This document shows positions 53,824 to 61,936 of a DNA stretch of 64,000 nucleotides, in pieces; positions within the stretch are counted from its first letter, which is position 1, and each line of letters starts with the position of its first letter. Source of the DNA: Phycisphaerae bacterium. GTDB taxonomy: Bacteria; Planctomycetota; Phycisphaerae; SM23-33. Made by a program: the position numbers and the translations under genes. The DNA is taken from assembly GCA_018335035.1 (NCBI GenBank), contig JAGXKT010000001.1, positions 1-64,000 of the forward strand, given 5' to 3'. The notes below the pieces were generated by a model. That model was not told the origin of the DNA. It searched no databases and was given only the letters and a program-made list of their open reading frames with translations.

Positions 53824-54576
53824 ATGGACGGAGACGTCTTGCCGTTAGCAAACAAGACGGCGCTGGTTACCGGCGCGGCGCGACGTATCGGGCGGGCCAC
53901 GGCGCTGGCGCTGGCCGAGGCGGGCGCAGACGTCGTTGTGCATTACAACCGCTCGGCCGCGGCTGCCGAGCGGACCGCCGCCGAGGTGCGCGACGCCGGG
54001 CGCAAAGCGTGGACGATCGCGTGCGACCTGTCGGAGCCGGCCGATGCGGCGGAGTTGATGAGCCGCGTGCGGGATGAGGCCGGGGCAGTGGACGTCCTCG
54101 TCAACAACGCATCGGTATTCGAGGCCGACGGGATCATCTCGACCGGAGTGGCGGAGATCGAGGCGAGCATCCGCCTGCACGCGGAGGCGCCGCTGCTGCT
54201 GGCGCGCGGTCTGGCCGGGCAGGGGCGCGACGGGCACGTGGTGAATGTACTTGACACACGCGTGGTGGACTACGACCGCGCACACGCGTCGTATCATCTG
54301 GGCAAACGGATGCTACTGACGCTGACGCGGATGCTGGCGGTGGAGTTGGCGCCGCGTGTGGCGGTCAATGCCGTCGCGCCGGGGGCGATCCTGCCGCCGG
54401 CGGGTGCCGACGAGGCGTATCTGGCCACGCTGGCCGAGGCCAACCCGTTGCGGCGCATCGGTAGCGTTGCGGCCGTTACCGACGCGATCCGCTTCCTACT
54501 GGGCAGTGATTTCATCACGGGACAGGTTGTCTACGTTGACGGCGGCAGACATATGATGGGGCGTATGTATGAATAG
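53824..54576 (+). CDS. SDR family pteridine reductase-like (FolM-like) protein
   Basis: A 250-aa SDR. The nucleotide loop is LVTGAARRIGRATALALAEAG; the TGxxxRxG form (instead of TGxxxGxG) is typical of pteridine/dihydrofolate reductases such as PTR1 and FolM. VHYNRS fits NADPH use, NNAS follows, then YHLGK as the Tyr/Lys pair, and PGAILPP and VVYVDGGRHM. It overlaps folB by eight bases and folB overlaps folK, so a role as dihydromonapterin or dihydrofolate reductase is likely. The function is inferred from motif plus context. TATAGT at 53774 could be its -10 box. Confidence 0.8.
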   Translation: MDGDVLPLANKTALVTGAARRIGRATALALAEAGADVVVHYNRSAAAAERTAAEVRDAGRKAWTIACDLSEPADAAELMSRVRDEAGAVDVLVNNASVFEADGIISTGVAEIEASIRLHAEAPLLLARGLAGQGRDGHVVNVLDTRVVDYDRAHASYHLGKRMLLTLTRMLAVELAPRVAVNAVAPGAILPPAGADEAYLATLAEANPLRRIGSVAAVTDAIRFLLGSDFITGQVVYVDGGRHMMGRMYE

Positions 54577-54949
54577 CAGAGAACGTGACCGCATCCACAT
54601 CCGCGATCTGCGGCTGCGTTGCGTCATCGGCGTCAATCCCGAGGAACGCCGCGTCAGGCAGGACGTGGTGGTCGATATCACGTTGCATGCCGACCTGCGG
54701 CAGGCGGGGCAGTCTGATCGCATGTCCGACACCGTTGACTACAAGGCGATCAAACTGGCCGTTGTGGACCTCGTTGAGGCCTCGCAGTGTCACCTGGTCG
54801 AGCGACTTGCTGAGCAGATCGCCCAATTGTGTCTCGAGCGCCCGCGGGTTCGTCGCGTTCGAGTTCTCGTCGAGAAGCCCGGCGCCCTGCGCTACGCGCG
54901 GACGGTCGGCGTCGAGATTGTTCGCGGCGGTGAGGGCGATGAGCTCTGA
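54569..54949 (+). CDS. folB: dihydroneopterin aldolase
   Basis: A 126-aa dihydroneopterin aldolase, which makes 6-hydroxymethyl-dihydropterin. IHIRDLRLRCVIGVNPEERRVRQDVVVDITL at the N-terminus (with the catalytic Tyr position as part of the fold), DYKAIKLAVVDLVEASQCHLVERLAEQIAQLCLE and VRVLVEKPGALRYARTVGVEI fit the family. It starts inside the FolM-like gene (8-nt overlap), and folK starts inside its end (11-nt overlap). Confidence 0.9.
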   Translation: MNSRERDRIHIRDLRLRCVIGVNPEERRVRQDVVVDITLHADLRQAGQSDRMSDTVDYKAIKLAVVDLVEASQCHLVERLAEQIAQLCLERPRVRRVRVLVEKPGALRYARTVGVEIVRGGEGDEL

Positions 54950-55481
54950 CGGCGCAGGCGCGGAGGCGTTTGTCGCCGTCGGCTCGAACGTTGCGCCGTG
55001 GCGGAATGTCCCGATTGCCCTGAAGCTGCTTGAGCAACGGACGACCGTGACCGCCAGTTCGACGTTCTACCGTACCGCACCGATCGGTCCGCCGGGCCAG
55101 CCGCCGTTCGTCAACGGCGTCTGGCGGCTCTTCGCGGCCGATGTCGATACCGCGCGGCGACACCTTCAGGAGGTCGAGCGGGCCTGCGGGCGGCTTCGGA
55201 CGCGCAATAGGTATGCGCCGCGCCCGATTGATCTGGATCTAGTGCTGTTTGGCGATCTGGTGGCCGATCAGCCGGATTTGAAGCTTCCGCACGATGATTT
55301 ATGGCGTCCGTTCGTGGGTGTGTGCGTCCTGGAGCTGGTGCCGGAACTGCGCGTGCCGGGCCTCGGCCGCCGGCTGCGCGACGTGCTCGGCGAGCGACAC
55401 GGCAAAACGGTCGCGGCGATGACGCCGTCGCAGATCGATCAACCTCTCACCGATGCCGTCCACAGGATCCTTGCCGGCTGA
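54939..55481 (+). CDS. folK: 2-amino-4-hydroxy-6-hydroxymethyldihydropteridine diphosphokinase
   Basis: A 180-aa HPPK, which pyrophosphorylates the FolB product. Motifs are AFVAVGSNVAPWRNVPIALKLL, FYRTAPIGPPGQPPFVNGVWRL, and the metal/ATP signature RNRYAPRPIDLDLVLFGDLV, followed by LKLPHDDLWRPFVGVCVLELVPEL. ATG 54939 is chosen inside the end of folB, since the track ORF extension is a shadow. folP is not adjacent. The C-terminal extension after residue 155 is not conserved. Confidence 0.93.
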   Translation: MSSDGAGAEAFVAVGSNVAPWRNVPIALKLLEQRTTVTASSTFYRTAPIGPPGQPPFVNGVWRLFAADVDTARRHLQEVERACGRLRTRNRYAPRPIDLDLVLFGDLVADQPDLKLPHDDLWRPFVGVCVLELVPELRVPGLGRRLRDVLGERHGKTVAAMTPSQIDQPLTDAVHRILAG

Positions 55482-55579
55482 GTGCCGCCGCGGGCAGTTT
55501 TCTTTGCAAAATCTCGGCACGCGCGTTGCCTCCGCCGGACGGGGGGCTATGGTGAGCGGCAGGTCTGCGAGGTTCGGTC

Positions 55580-57247
55580 GTGCTGGGCAAGAGGAAATCT
55601 TACGACGAGCTTCCCGCTCTGAGCGTTCGCCGCGCCGAGTTGCGGGTGTCGCTGCGCCATGTGACGCTGGGCTGGCTGCTGTGCATTGTCTTCATCGTCT
55701 TCTGCCTGCAGGCCAGCCATCGCATCGTCTTCTTCCGCATGGTGGGCTTCACGGATTTTCACTTCGGTTTGCTCGGGGCGTTGCTGTTCCTTCCGCGTCT
55801 TGGGCAGTTTGTCGCGACGGTGCTCGTCGAGCGCACCGGCCTGCGGAAGTACCTGTTCATTCATTCGCTGTTGATCTCTCGTCTGTTGTGGCTTGCGATC
55901 GCGGCCGTGCCCTTGGTGATACCGGTGCCCTCGGGCTCGGCCGTGACGGCGCTTCTGGTGATCTTCGGCGTCAGCCAGTTGTTCCAGGCACTCGGCGAGC
56001 CGGCGTGGATGACGTGGATGGGCGACTTGATCCCGCGACGGATTCGCGGGCGCTTTCTCGCCACGCGCGAGCGGTTGGGCACGATCGTGCGCCTTGCGGC
56101 GTTCACGGGCGTCGGGTTGCTGGTCGACACGGTGACGGCGCAGGGCCTTCCGGAGACTGCCGGCGCTCAGCCAACGCTTCTGTGGGTGCTCTGTACGATC
56201 CTCGCCGTAGGGGGGCTGTTCGGCGCGGGCGACATCCTGATGTTCCGGCGCATTCGCGAGATTCGCCGTTCCAGCGACGAGACGTTCGAGCCGCGCGTGC
56301 TGCAGTTCGATCTGCCGCCGCGGCGGGCGGGTCCGGTGGCCGCGGTCGGGCGGGGTATGCGGTGGCTGGGCAAGGCCGGCGGGGAGTTGCTGGTTGAACC
56401 GTTGCGGGACCCGTATTTCCGCCGATTCGCGCTGTACGCCGCCGCGGGAATCGCCCTGCCGATGTCCGTCGGGGCGTTCGTGATGATCAACGCGCTGGAG
56501 AATCTGGGCTACAGCACGTTTGGCGCGAACGTGTTGTTCATCGGCGTCGGCGGGTTGTCGGGGATCGCCACGGCCCGGCTGTGGGGGCGAGCGATCGACC
56601 GCTGGGGACGCCGCCCCGTGCTGTTCCTCGCGAGTGCCGGGACGATATGTTCGGCGATGCCGTGGTTCTTTGTGACGCACCAAACGCCTGCGCCCGCACC
56701 GCTGGTTGCGGGGCTCAACGTTGCCGGCGGCTGGCTGGGCGAGCTATTCGGCGTACCCGGCTGGCAGCCGGTCGGGCCCGACGTGCCGCTGGGCGCCTAT
56801 CTAGGCGGCGCGCTGGCGTGCACGATCGGCGGGACGTGTTGGGCGGGCGTGCATCTGGCACGGCACGGCATGGTGTTGGGCTTTGCGGACGGGCCCGGGC
56901 GTAGCCGTTACGTTGCGGCCATGAGCGTCCTGTTCGGTATCGGCGGGACAGTAGGCGGGCTGGCCGCCGGTGGGATCGCCTCGGCGCTGAAGGGCTATGA
57001 CGTCACGCTCGGCCCGTTCTACTGGCGCAACTGGCACGCCGTGCTCGTGATGTCGGTTCTGGCACGGCTGGTGGCGCTGGCGATCGTCGCGCGCATGCCG
57101 GACCCCGGCGCGCGCCCGCTGCGTCAGATGGTCCGCAGCATCCGTGCCCAGGTTCGCAGCGGCATTGCCAACGGGTTGTTCTATCCGTGGCGGGTGGTGA
57201 TCGGCCGGCCGCGCAACGCCCGTCGCGGGCGGCGCCGACGGCGCTGA
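55580..57247 (+). CDS. MFS-type transporter
   Basis: A 555-aa membrane protein with about 11-12 predicted segments, including VTLGWLLCIVFIVFCLQASHRIVFF, FGLLGALLFLPRLGQFVATVLVERTGLRKYLF, DLIPRRIRGRFLATRERLGTIVRLAAF and TARLWGRAIDRWGRRPVLFLASAG. The RxxxDRWGRRPVL-type loop is the MFS signature. The central loop is long. The start is GTG. The substrate is unknown; its C-terminus is basic (RRGRRRRR). It reads toward the CYTH gene, 40 bp away. Confidence 0.78.
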   Translation: MLGKRKSYDELPALSVRRAELRVSLRHVTLGWLLCIVFIVFCLQASHRIVFFRMVGFTDFHFGLLGALLFLPRLGQFVATVLVERTGLRKYLFIHSLLISRLLWLAIAAVPLVIPVPSGSAVTALLVIFGVSQLFQALGEPAWMTWMGDLIPRRIRGRFLATRERLGTIVRLAAFTGVGLLVDTVTAQGLPETAGAQPTLLWVLCTILAVGGLFGAGDILMFRRIREIRRSSDETFEPRVLQFDLPPRRAGPVAAVGRGMRWLGKAGGELLVEPLRDPYFRRFALYAAAGIALPMSVGAFVMINALENLGYSTFGANVLFIGVGGLSGIATARLWGRAIDRWGRRPVLFLASAGTICSAMPWFFVTHQTPAPAPLVAGLNVAGGWLGELFGVPGWQPVGPDVPLGAYLGGALACTIGGTCWAGVHLARHGMVLGFADGPGRSRYVAAMSVLFGIGGTVGGLAAGGIASALKGYDVTLGPFYWRNWHAVLVMSVLARLVALAIVARMPDPGARPLRQMVRSIRAQVRSGIANGLFYPWRVVIGRPRNARRGRRRRR

Positions 57248-57287
57248 CGGGCGATTTGGCGTTTCGCCCGTTGTGGTGGCGCGTACA

Positions 57288-57902
57288 ATGGCGGCCGTGT
57301 CGCACGAGATCGAGGCCAAGTTCGACGTCGATGACTTCCGTGCGGTTCGCCGGGTGCTCCGGCAGGCGGCCGCGCGCTATATCGCCACTGTGGTTCAGAC
57401 GGACACGTATTACGATACGTCGACCGGAATGTTGCGCGGGCGCAACTGCGGGCTTCGGATTCGCGAGGTTCACTGTTTGCGGCGGGGCGATGCGCCCGTG
57501 GACACGCGCCCTGTGCTGACGGCCAAGGGACCGCCCCGGCTGCCGGCGTCCTCCCGCGACCGTTCAAGCGGCGTCCGACGGGCCAAGGTGCGCCGCGAAT
57601 TGCAAACCCACTTGGACGATCCCGAGGCCGTGTGCGAGTTGTTCGAGGCGATGGGCTTGCGACGGACCATGACGGTTCAGAAGCGGCGGGCGACGTATCG
57701 CCTGCGGCGGTGCATGATCGAGCTGGACGAACTGCCCGTCATCGGACGCTACGTTGAGATCGAGGCGCCGAGCGAACGCAAGCTGGACGCCATGCGCCGG
57801 CGACTGAATCTGCCGGGTGAGCCGATCACCGACCACTATCTGAACCTGTTGGCACGTGCAGCCAACGATTCGAGACGTCGGACTTTCCTGCTCGAGAGCT
57901 AG
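57288..57902 (+). CDS. CYTH domain protein
   Basis: A 204-aa CYTH-domain protein. The signature HEIEAKFDVDDFRAV opens it, followed by DTYYDTSTGMLRGRNCGLRIRE, VLTAKGP, VRRELQTHL, KRRATYRLRRCMIELDELPVIGRYVEIEAPSE. The family includes thiamine triphosphatases, class IV adenylate cyclases (CyaB) and inorganic triphosphatases; acidic and basic tunnel residues are kept, so it probably binds a triphosphate substrate. ATG 57288 is taken over the track start. Its TAG stop lies at the left boundary of the inverted-repeat element. Confidence 0.82.
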   Translation: MAAVSHEIEAKFDVDDFRAVRRVLRQAAARYIATVVQTDTYYDTSTGMLRGRNCGLRIREVHCLRRGDAPVDTRPVLTAKGPPRLPASSRDRSSGVRRAKVRRELQTHLDDPEAVCELFEAMGLRRTMTVQKRRATYRLRRCMIELDELPVIGRYVEIEAPSERKLDAMRRRLNLPGEPITDHYLNLLARAANDSRRRTFLLES

Positions 57903-58059
57903 AGCAGCTTAACTTTTTCTGAAACGTTCGGCCTGCTTGCGGCGTCGCCATGCTTCGTCCCCCTGGCCGTACGGCCTGAGGCATCGGCTGCTTCGGCGTC
58001 CTTGCCTGGCTCGTCCTCGGCGACGGCCGATCCGCTACATAAAAAGTTAAACTGCTCTA
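57900..58059. mobile_element. MITE-like element with 19-bp terminal inverted repeats
   Basis: The left end TAGAGCAGCTTAACTTTTT (57900-57918) and the right end AAAAAGTTAAACTGCTCTA (58041-58059) are inverted repeats matching at 18 of 19 positions. They enclose 122 bp that has imperfect inverted symmetry and a perfect palindrome GGCCGTACGGCC. The ends begin and finish with TA, the target of Tc1/IS630-type elements. There is no transposase ORF. The other half of the 57903-58213 gap is described in the next entry. Confidence 0.7.
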
Positions 58060-58065
58060 ATCGCG

Positions 58066-58094
58066 TTGCACGTCTCACGGCGCGAACGTATAAA
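58066..58094 (+). promoter_or_regulatory. candidate promoter of the P-type ATPase gene
   Basis: TTGCAC (58066-58071), 17-bp spacer, TATAAA (58089-58094), directly outside the right end of the inverted-repeat element. The leader to the ATG at 58214 would be about 110 nt. Confidence 0.5.
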
Positions 58095-58213
58095 AAGCCC
58101 CTCACGGAGAACCCGACGCGTTCGGGTCGCGTACAAGCGGTAAACAAGCCCCGTTGGCGTGTGGCGGGTGTGCTCGCCGGCCGCGACGGGCGGCGTGCAT
58201 TTCGGAGCGGCAG

Positions 58214-60193
58214 ATGGCTCACGACATTTTGAAGGACTCAGTCGCCAAGCAGACCGGGCGCGCGAGCGTGTTGATTGTCGGCATCCTGTTCGGCGGGGTG
58301 CTGGTGGTGGCGTCGTACGTCGCCCGGCTGGTCTTCGCCGATCAGACGGTCACCGGCGACGGGCGCAGCTTCAACTTCTACAGCGACGTGCTTGCGCTGG
58401 CCGGGGCGGTGTTGCTGGCGGCGCCCATCGTCATCCACGCCGCGAAGGGGCTCTTTCACGGGCACATGCACATGGACGAGTTGGTCGCCCTGGCGATTGT
58501 GGCGGCGATCGCGGCGATGGACTACCAGACGGCCGGCGTCGTGGCGTTCTTCCTGTTGCTGGCGAACCTGATTGAGCAGCGAACGGCGCTGGGAGCTCGC
58601 GCGAGCATCGAGTCACTGGTCCGCCTGGCGCCGAAGAAGGCCCACCGCGTTGAGTCCGACGGCCGCGAAGCGCTCGTCGACCCGCGCGAGTTGCGGCCCG
58701 GCGAGACGGTGCGCGTCCGCCCGGGGGATAACATTCCGGCCGACGGGGAGATCCTTTCCGGCCAGACGACGGTCAACCAGGCCAACGTCACCGGCGAGTC
58801 GATTCCGGTGGACAAGACAGCGGGCGATGAGGTTTTTGCCGGGACCAGCAATGTCTCCGGCGCCGTGGACGTCCGCGTGACCCGTGCGGGCGAGGATACC
58901 ACCCTTGGCAAGGTACGTAAGCTGATCCTTCGTGCGGAGCAGACCCGCATCCCGATCATGCGTCTTATCGACCGCTATGCGGGCTTCTACACGCCGACGA
59001 TCCTGATTCTGGCCGGCGCCGTGCTGTTCTTCACGCGCGACATGGAGCGAACCGTCACGATGCTCGTGGTCGCTTGCCCTTGTGCGCTGATCCTGGCTGT
59101 GCCGACGGCGATGGTCGCGGCGCTGTCGTGTGCGGCCCGGCTGGGCATTCTCGTCAAAGACGTCTCGAACCTGGAACAGGCGCGCAACCTGACGGCCATC
59201 GTGTTAGACAAGACCGGCACGCTGACCACCGGCGAACTGTCCGTTACCCGAATGATGCCTGCTGAGGGCATCGATGGTGCCGAGTTGCTCCGCGTCGGCG
59301 CCTCGGCCGAGCACCGCTCCAGGCATCCTGTCGCCACGGCCGTTGTCGCCGTCGCCGAGAGGGCCAAGGTGATGCTCGACGACCCGGAGCAGTTCGAGGA
59401 AATCTCCGGACGCGGCGTCCGCGCGCGGCTGGACGGGCAGGAGGTTCTGGTCGGTCGACGTAGTTGGCTGGAGGCCGAAGGCGTGGACTTCGCGACGATG
59501 GCCGACGAGAAGTACGCCGAGCCGGAGGGTATCAGCACGCTGTACGTGGCGCAGGGTCGGCGGCTTCTGGGCTGGATCGGCCTGGAGGACCGTACCCGCG
59601 ACGAGGCGCGGCAGGCGATGGGCGAGTTGGAGCAACTGGGTCTGCGGGAGCGCGTCATGGTCACGGGTGACCGCTGGTCCGTCGCACGCCGTGTCGCTCG
59701 CGAGATGGGTTGCACGGAGGTCCAGGCCGAGGTCCTGCCCGCCGACAAGCTCGAACTCGTCGGCGCGCTGCGCGAGCAGGGGCACCGCGTGGCCGTCGTG
59801 GGCGACGGCGTCAACGACGCTCCCGCGCTGGCGGCCGGCGACCTGTCCATCGCCATGGGTGCGGCCGGCAGCGACGTGGCGATCAACTCCGCGACCATCG
59901 CTCTGCTGAACAACGACCTGAGGCGTCTGCCCTTCCTGTTGCGTCTGAGCCGACGGACGGTGCAGGTGATCCATCAGAACCTGCTGTTTGGTGTCGTATT
60001 CATCGTGGCTTTTGAGATTCTCGCGGCGCTGGGGCTCTTGCCGCCGGTGGTGGGGGCTGTGCTGCATACGCTGGCGGCGACGTTCGTGATCTTCAACAGC
60101 GCGCGGATCGTTCGCTTCGGCGAGGAACTGCACGAGGAACCCGAGCAGCGGCGACGGTTTAATCCCCGCGTCGAGCCCGTCGCGGCGGCATGA
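58214..60193 (+). CDS. heavy-metal P1B-type ATPase, substrate uncertain
   Basis: A 659-aa cation pump from ATG 58214 (GGAG site). It has no N-terminal metal-binding domain. MHMDELVALAIVAA is the early membrane region; the actuator is NVTGESIPVDK. The metal site is VACPCALI (Cys288-Pro-Cys290). DKTGTLTTGEL contains the phosphorylated Asp332, SRHPVATAVV the HP motif, and VGDGVNDAPALAAGD the hinge. The last membrane segment reads GAVLHTLAATFVIFNSARI; it lacks the DxG of Zn/Cd pumps and the MSxSS of Cu pumps. The metal specificity is therefore open. It stands alone. Confidence 0.86.
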   Translation: MAHDILKDSVAKQTGRASVLIVGILFGGVLVVASYVARLVFADQTVTGDGRSFNFYSDVLALAGAVLLAAPIVIHAAKGLFHGHMHMDELVALAIVAAIAAMDYQTAGVVAFFLLLANLIEQRTALGARASIESLVRLAPKKAHRVESDGREALVDPRELRPGETVRVRPGDNIPADGEILSGQTTVNQANVTGESIPVDKTAGDEVFAGTSNVSGAVDVRVTRAGEDTTLGKVRKLILRAEQTRIPIMRLIDRYAGFYTPTILILAGAVLFFTRDMERTVTMLVVACPCALILAVPTAMVAALSCAARLGILVKDVSNLEQARNLTAIVLDKTGTLTTGELSVTRMMPAEGIDGAELLRVGASAEHRSRHPVATAVVAVAERAKVMLDDPEQFEEISGRGVRARLDGQEVLVGRRSWLEAEGVDFATMADEKYAEPEGISTLYVAQGRRLLGWIGLEDRTRDEARQAMGELEQLGLRERVMVTGDRWSVARRVAREMGCTEVQAEVLPADKLELVGALREQGHRVAVVGDGVNDAPALAAGDLSIAMGAAGSDVAINSATIALLNNDLRRLPFLLRLSRRTVQVIHQNLLFGVVFIVAFEILAALGLLPPVVGAVLHTLAATFVIFNSARIVRFGEELHEEPEQRRRFNPRVEPVAAA

Positions 60194-60379
60194 CGGCGAC
60201 GGCCTGCGGATTGTACGAAAAGAACGAGCGGCGAAAGGCCTGGCTCATAGGTTGGATGCGTGAGACGGCACATGGATGAGCATATGACGACGGCATGGGA
60301 TTGCGGAGCATGCATCGCAGTGGGCCAAGGGGGCAAGCGGCTCGTGCGTTCTCAGCGCTCGTTGCGTTGAGGGCTGATG

Positions 60380-61783
60380 TCAGCCGGTGAAGAAATGACG
60401 ACGCGTCTTAGGCAACACAATCAGAGCCACGATACCTGCGGCGATCAGCGCCACGGTCAATGTGTCGGTCGCACTGAGCCCGTGGCGAACCGTCTCGGCG
60501 GCGGGGTCAGGCAGTACGAGCCCCGTCGCGGCCGTGGCGAGAATCGCCGCCGACAGCGCAAGGACCAGCCAGTAGGCCCAGCGCGCCCCGTGGGAGAAGT
60601 GCCCCCACAGCATCCAGGCGGCAGGGGCGACGACCAACGCTGCCGCCCACGAGGGCCCCAGCAGGGGCAGGAAGGTCGGGTTGATCATCTTCCACAGTCC
60701 GGACAGCGCGCCTTCCAACCCCAGCAGTGCCGTGACGATTGCGGCGATGCGGCCGACGCCGCCCAGCAGGCCGACCGGACCCGGCAACGTGGTGGCCGAG
60801 TCCTGGGCCTCCAGTGGGCGACGCTGAAACAGCGCCATGCCGATGGTCAGAACGGCTGCGATGTACAGCCCGGCGTAAGCGGCCGCCAGGGCTACGAACC
60901 GCCCCGGAATCGCTCGGTCAGTGCTCAGCGCGTCAAGCGGATAGAAGTAGGTCAGGTTCGCCAGTACCCCCCCGGCCAGGCGTGGCAAGACGAGCCGATG
61001 GGCCCAGCGCTCGGCCAGGAACGGGTACATCGACCCCAGCACCAACGCCGCCAAGCAGATCAAGAGGGTCATTACCTGTCCGCCCCGCGTGCTGGCCGCG
61101 ACGGCGACGGCGACAAGTATGATGACCGCCAGCCAGATCAGCAGCAGCCCCAGAAGTATCTGCGGGTCGATGCCCTCGCCGAAGGGGATGACCTGCCAGC
61201 CCTTCCCGACGAAGCCGACGACACCCACGACCAGCGACAACAGCACCGCTGCGATGGCGACACTGACGGATGTGAACGTCCAGTTGAACAGCAGGTTGCC
61301 GCCCACGGAAACCAGCAGCGAGATAACGAACGCCGCGATGCCGAGGACGATGACGGGCCAGTCGTAGGGATCGCTGGCGGCCGACATCACACGATGGCGA
61401 ACTGTCAGCAGGAACACCAGCGCACAGACGTAGAACGCGACTGTGACGGCGGCGGCGACGCCGGCGAACTTGCCGATCACGAACAGGCCGCGCGGAACGG
61501 GCTTTGCGATGACAGTCAGCGCGGTCCGGCTGTCGATTTCGCGCGACAGCACGCCGGAGGCGCTGAATGCCGCGACCAGAAGCCCGGACAGCAGCAGCGC
61601 GCTGAGATTAAGGTTCACGAGCATCTTCTGGTCGGTGTCGTGATAATCGATGCCCATGGTCCAGCCGGCCAGGAAGATGTTCAGGACCAGCACGGCGAAC
61701 GTCACGGCGATCAGTACGGTGAAGACCGGCTGGCGGACTGTCTGCACGAACGTGTTACGGAAAATGGCCCAGAATCTCGTCAT
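60380..61783 (-). CDS. ABC-2-type transporter permease-like protein
   Basis: A 467-aa protein with about 11 hydrophobic segments. The N-terminus (MTRFWAIFRNTFVQTVRQPVFTVLIAVTFAVLVLNIFL) and the following SREIDSRTALTVIAKPVPRGLFVIGKFAGV are typical of ABC-2 permeases, where the SR/T-x-x-L-x-x-x-P segment follows the second membrane helix. No ATPase gene is beside it, so its partner is elsewhere. Substrate unknown. The 60194-60379 gap after the ATPase gene holds nothing I can name. Confidence 0.75.
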   Translation of the reverse strand: MTRFWAIFRNTFVQTVRQPVFTVLIAVTFAVLVLNIFLAGWTMGIDYHDTDQKMLVNLNLSALLLSGLLVAAFSASGVLSREIDSRTALTVIAKPVPRGLFVIGKFAGVAAAVTVAFYVCALVFLLTVRHRVMSAASDPYDWPVIVLGIAAFVISLLVSVGGNLLFNWTFTSVSVAIAAVLLSLVVGVVGFVGKGWQVIPFGEGIDPQILLGLLLIWLAVIILVAVAVAASTRGGQVMTLLICLAALVLGSMYPFLAERWAHRLVLPRLAGGVLANLTYFYPLDALSTDRAIPGRFVALAAAYAGLYIAAVLTIGMALFQRRPLEAQDSATTLPGPVGLLGGVGRIAAIVTALLGLEGALSGLWKMINPTFLPLLGPSWAAALVVAPAAWMLWGHFSHGARWAYWLVLALSAAILATAATGLVLPDPAAETVRHGLSATDTLTVALIAAGIVALIVLPKTRRHFFTG

Positions 61784-61936
61784 TGTTTGTCCAGTGGCAA
61801 CGGCGCCGGACGGAACGTAAGCGGCGATGCGGCGCTGCCGGTATCATACTTCTCTACGCCGCGTCGGCGAAGGATGTTTCCGCCGGCGCAAGCCCATAGG
61901 CCCGGCGCATCGATGCGTCCGGGCGAGGTCTGATGC

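Noticed and set aside
60377-61933. 518-aa plus-strand ORF antisense to the ABC-2 permease
   Set aside because: Gln/Asp/Arg-rich shadow; the opposite strand encodes clear membrane helices.
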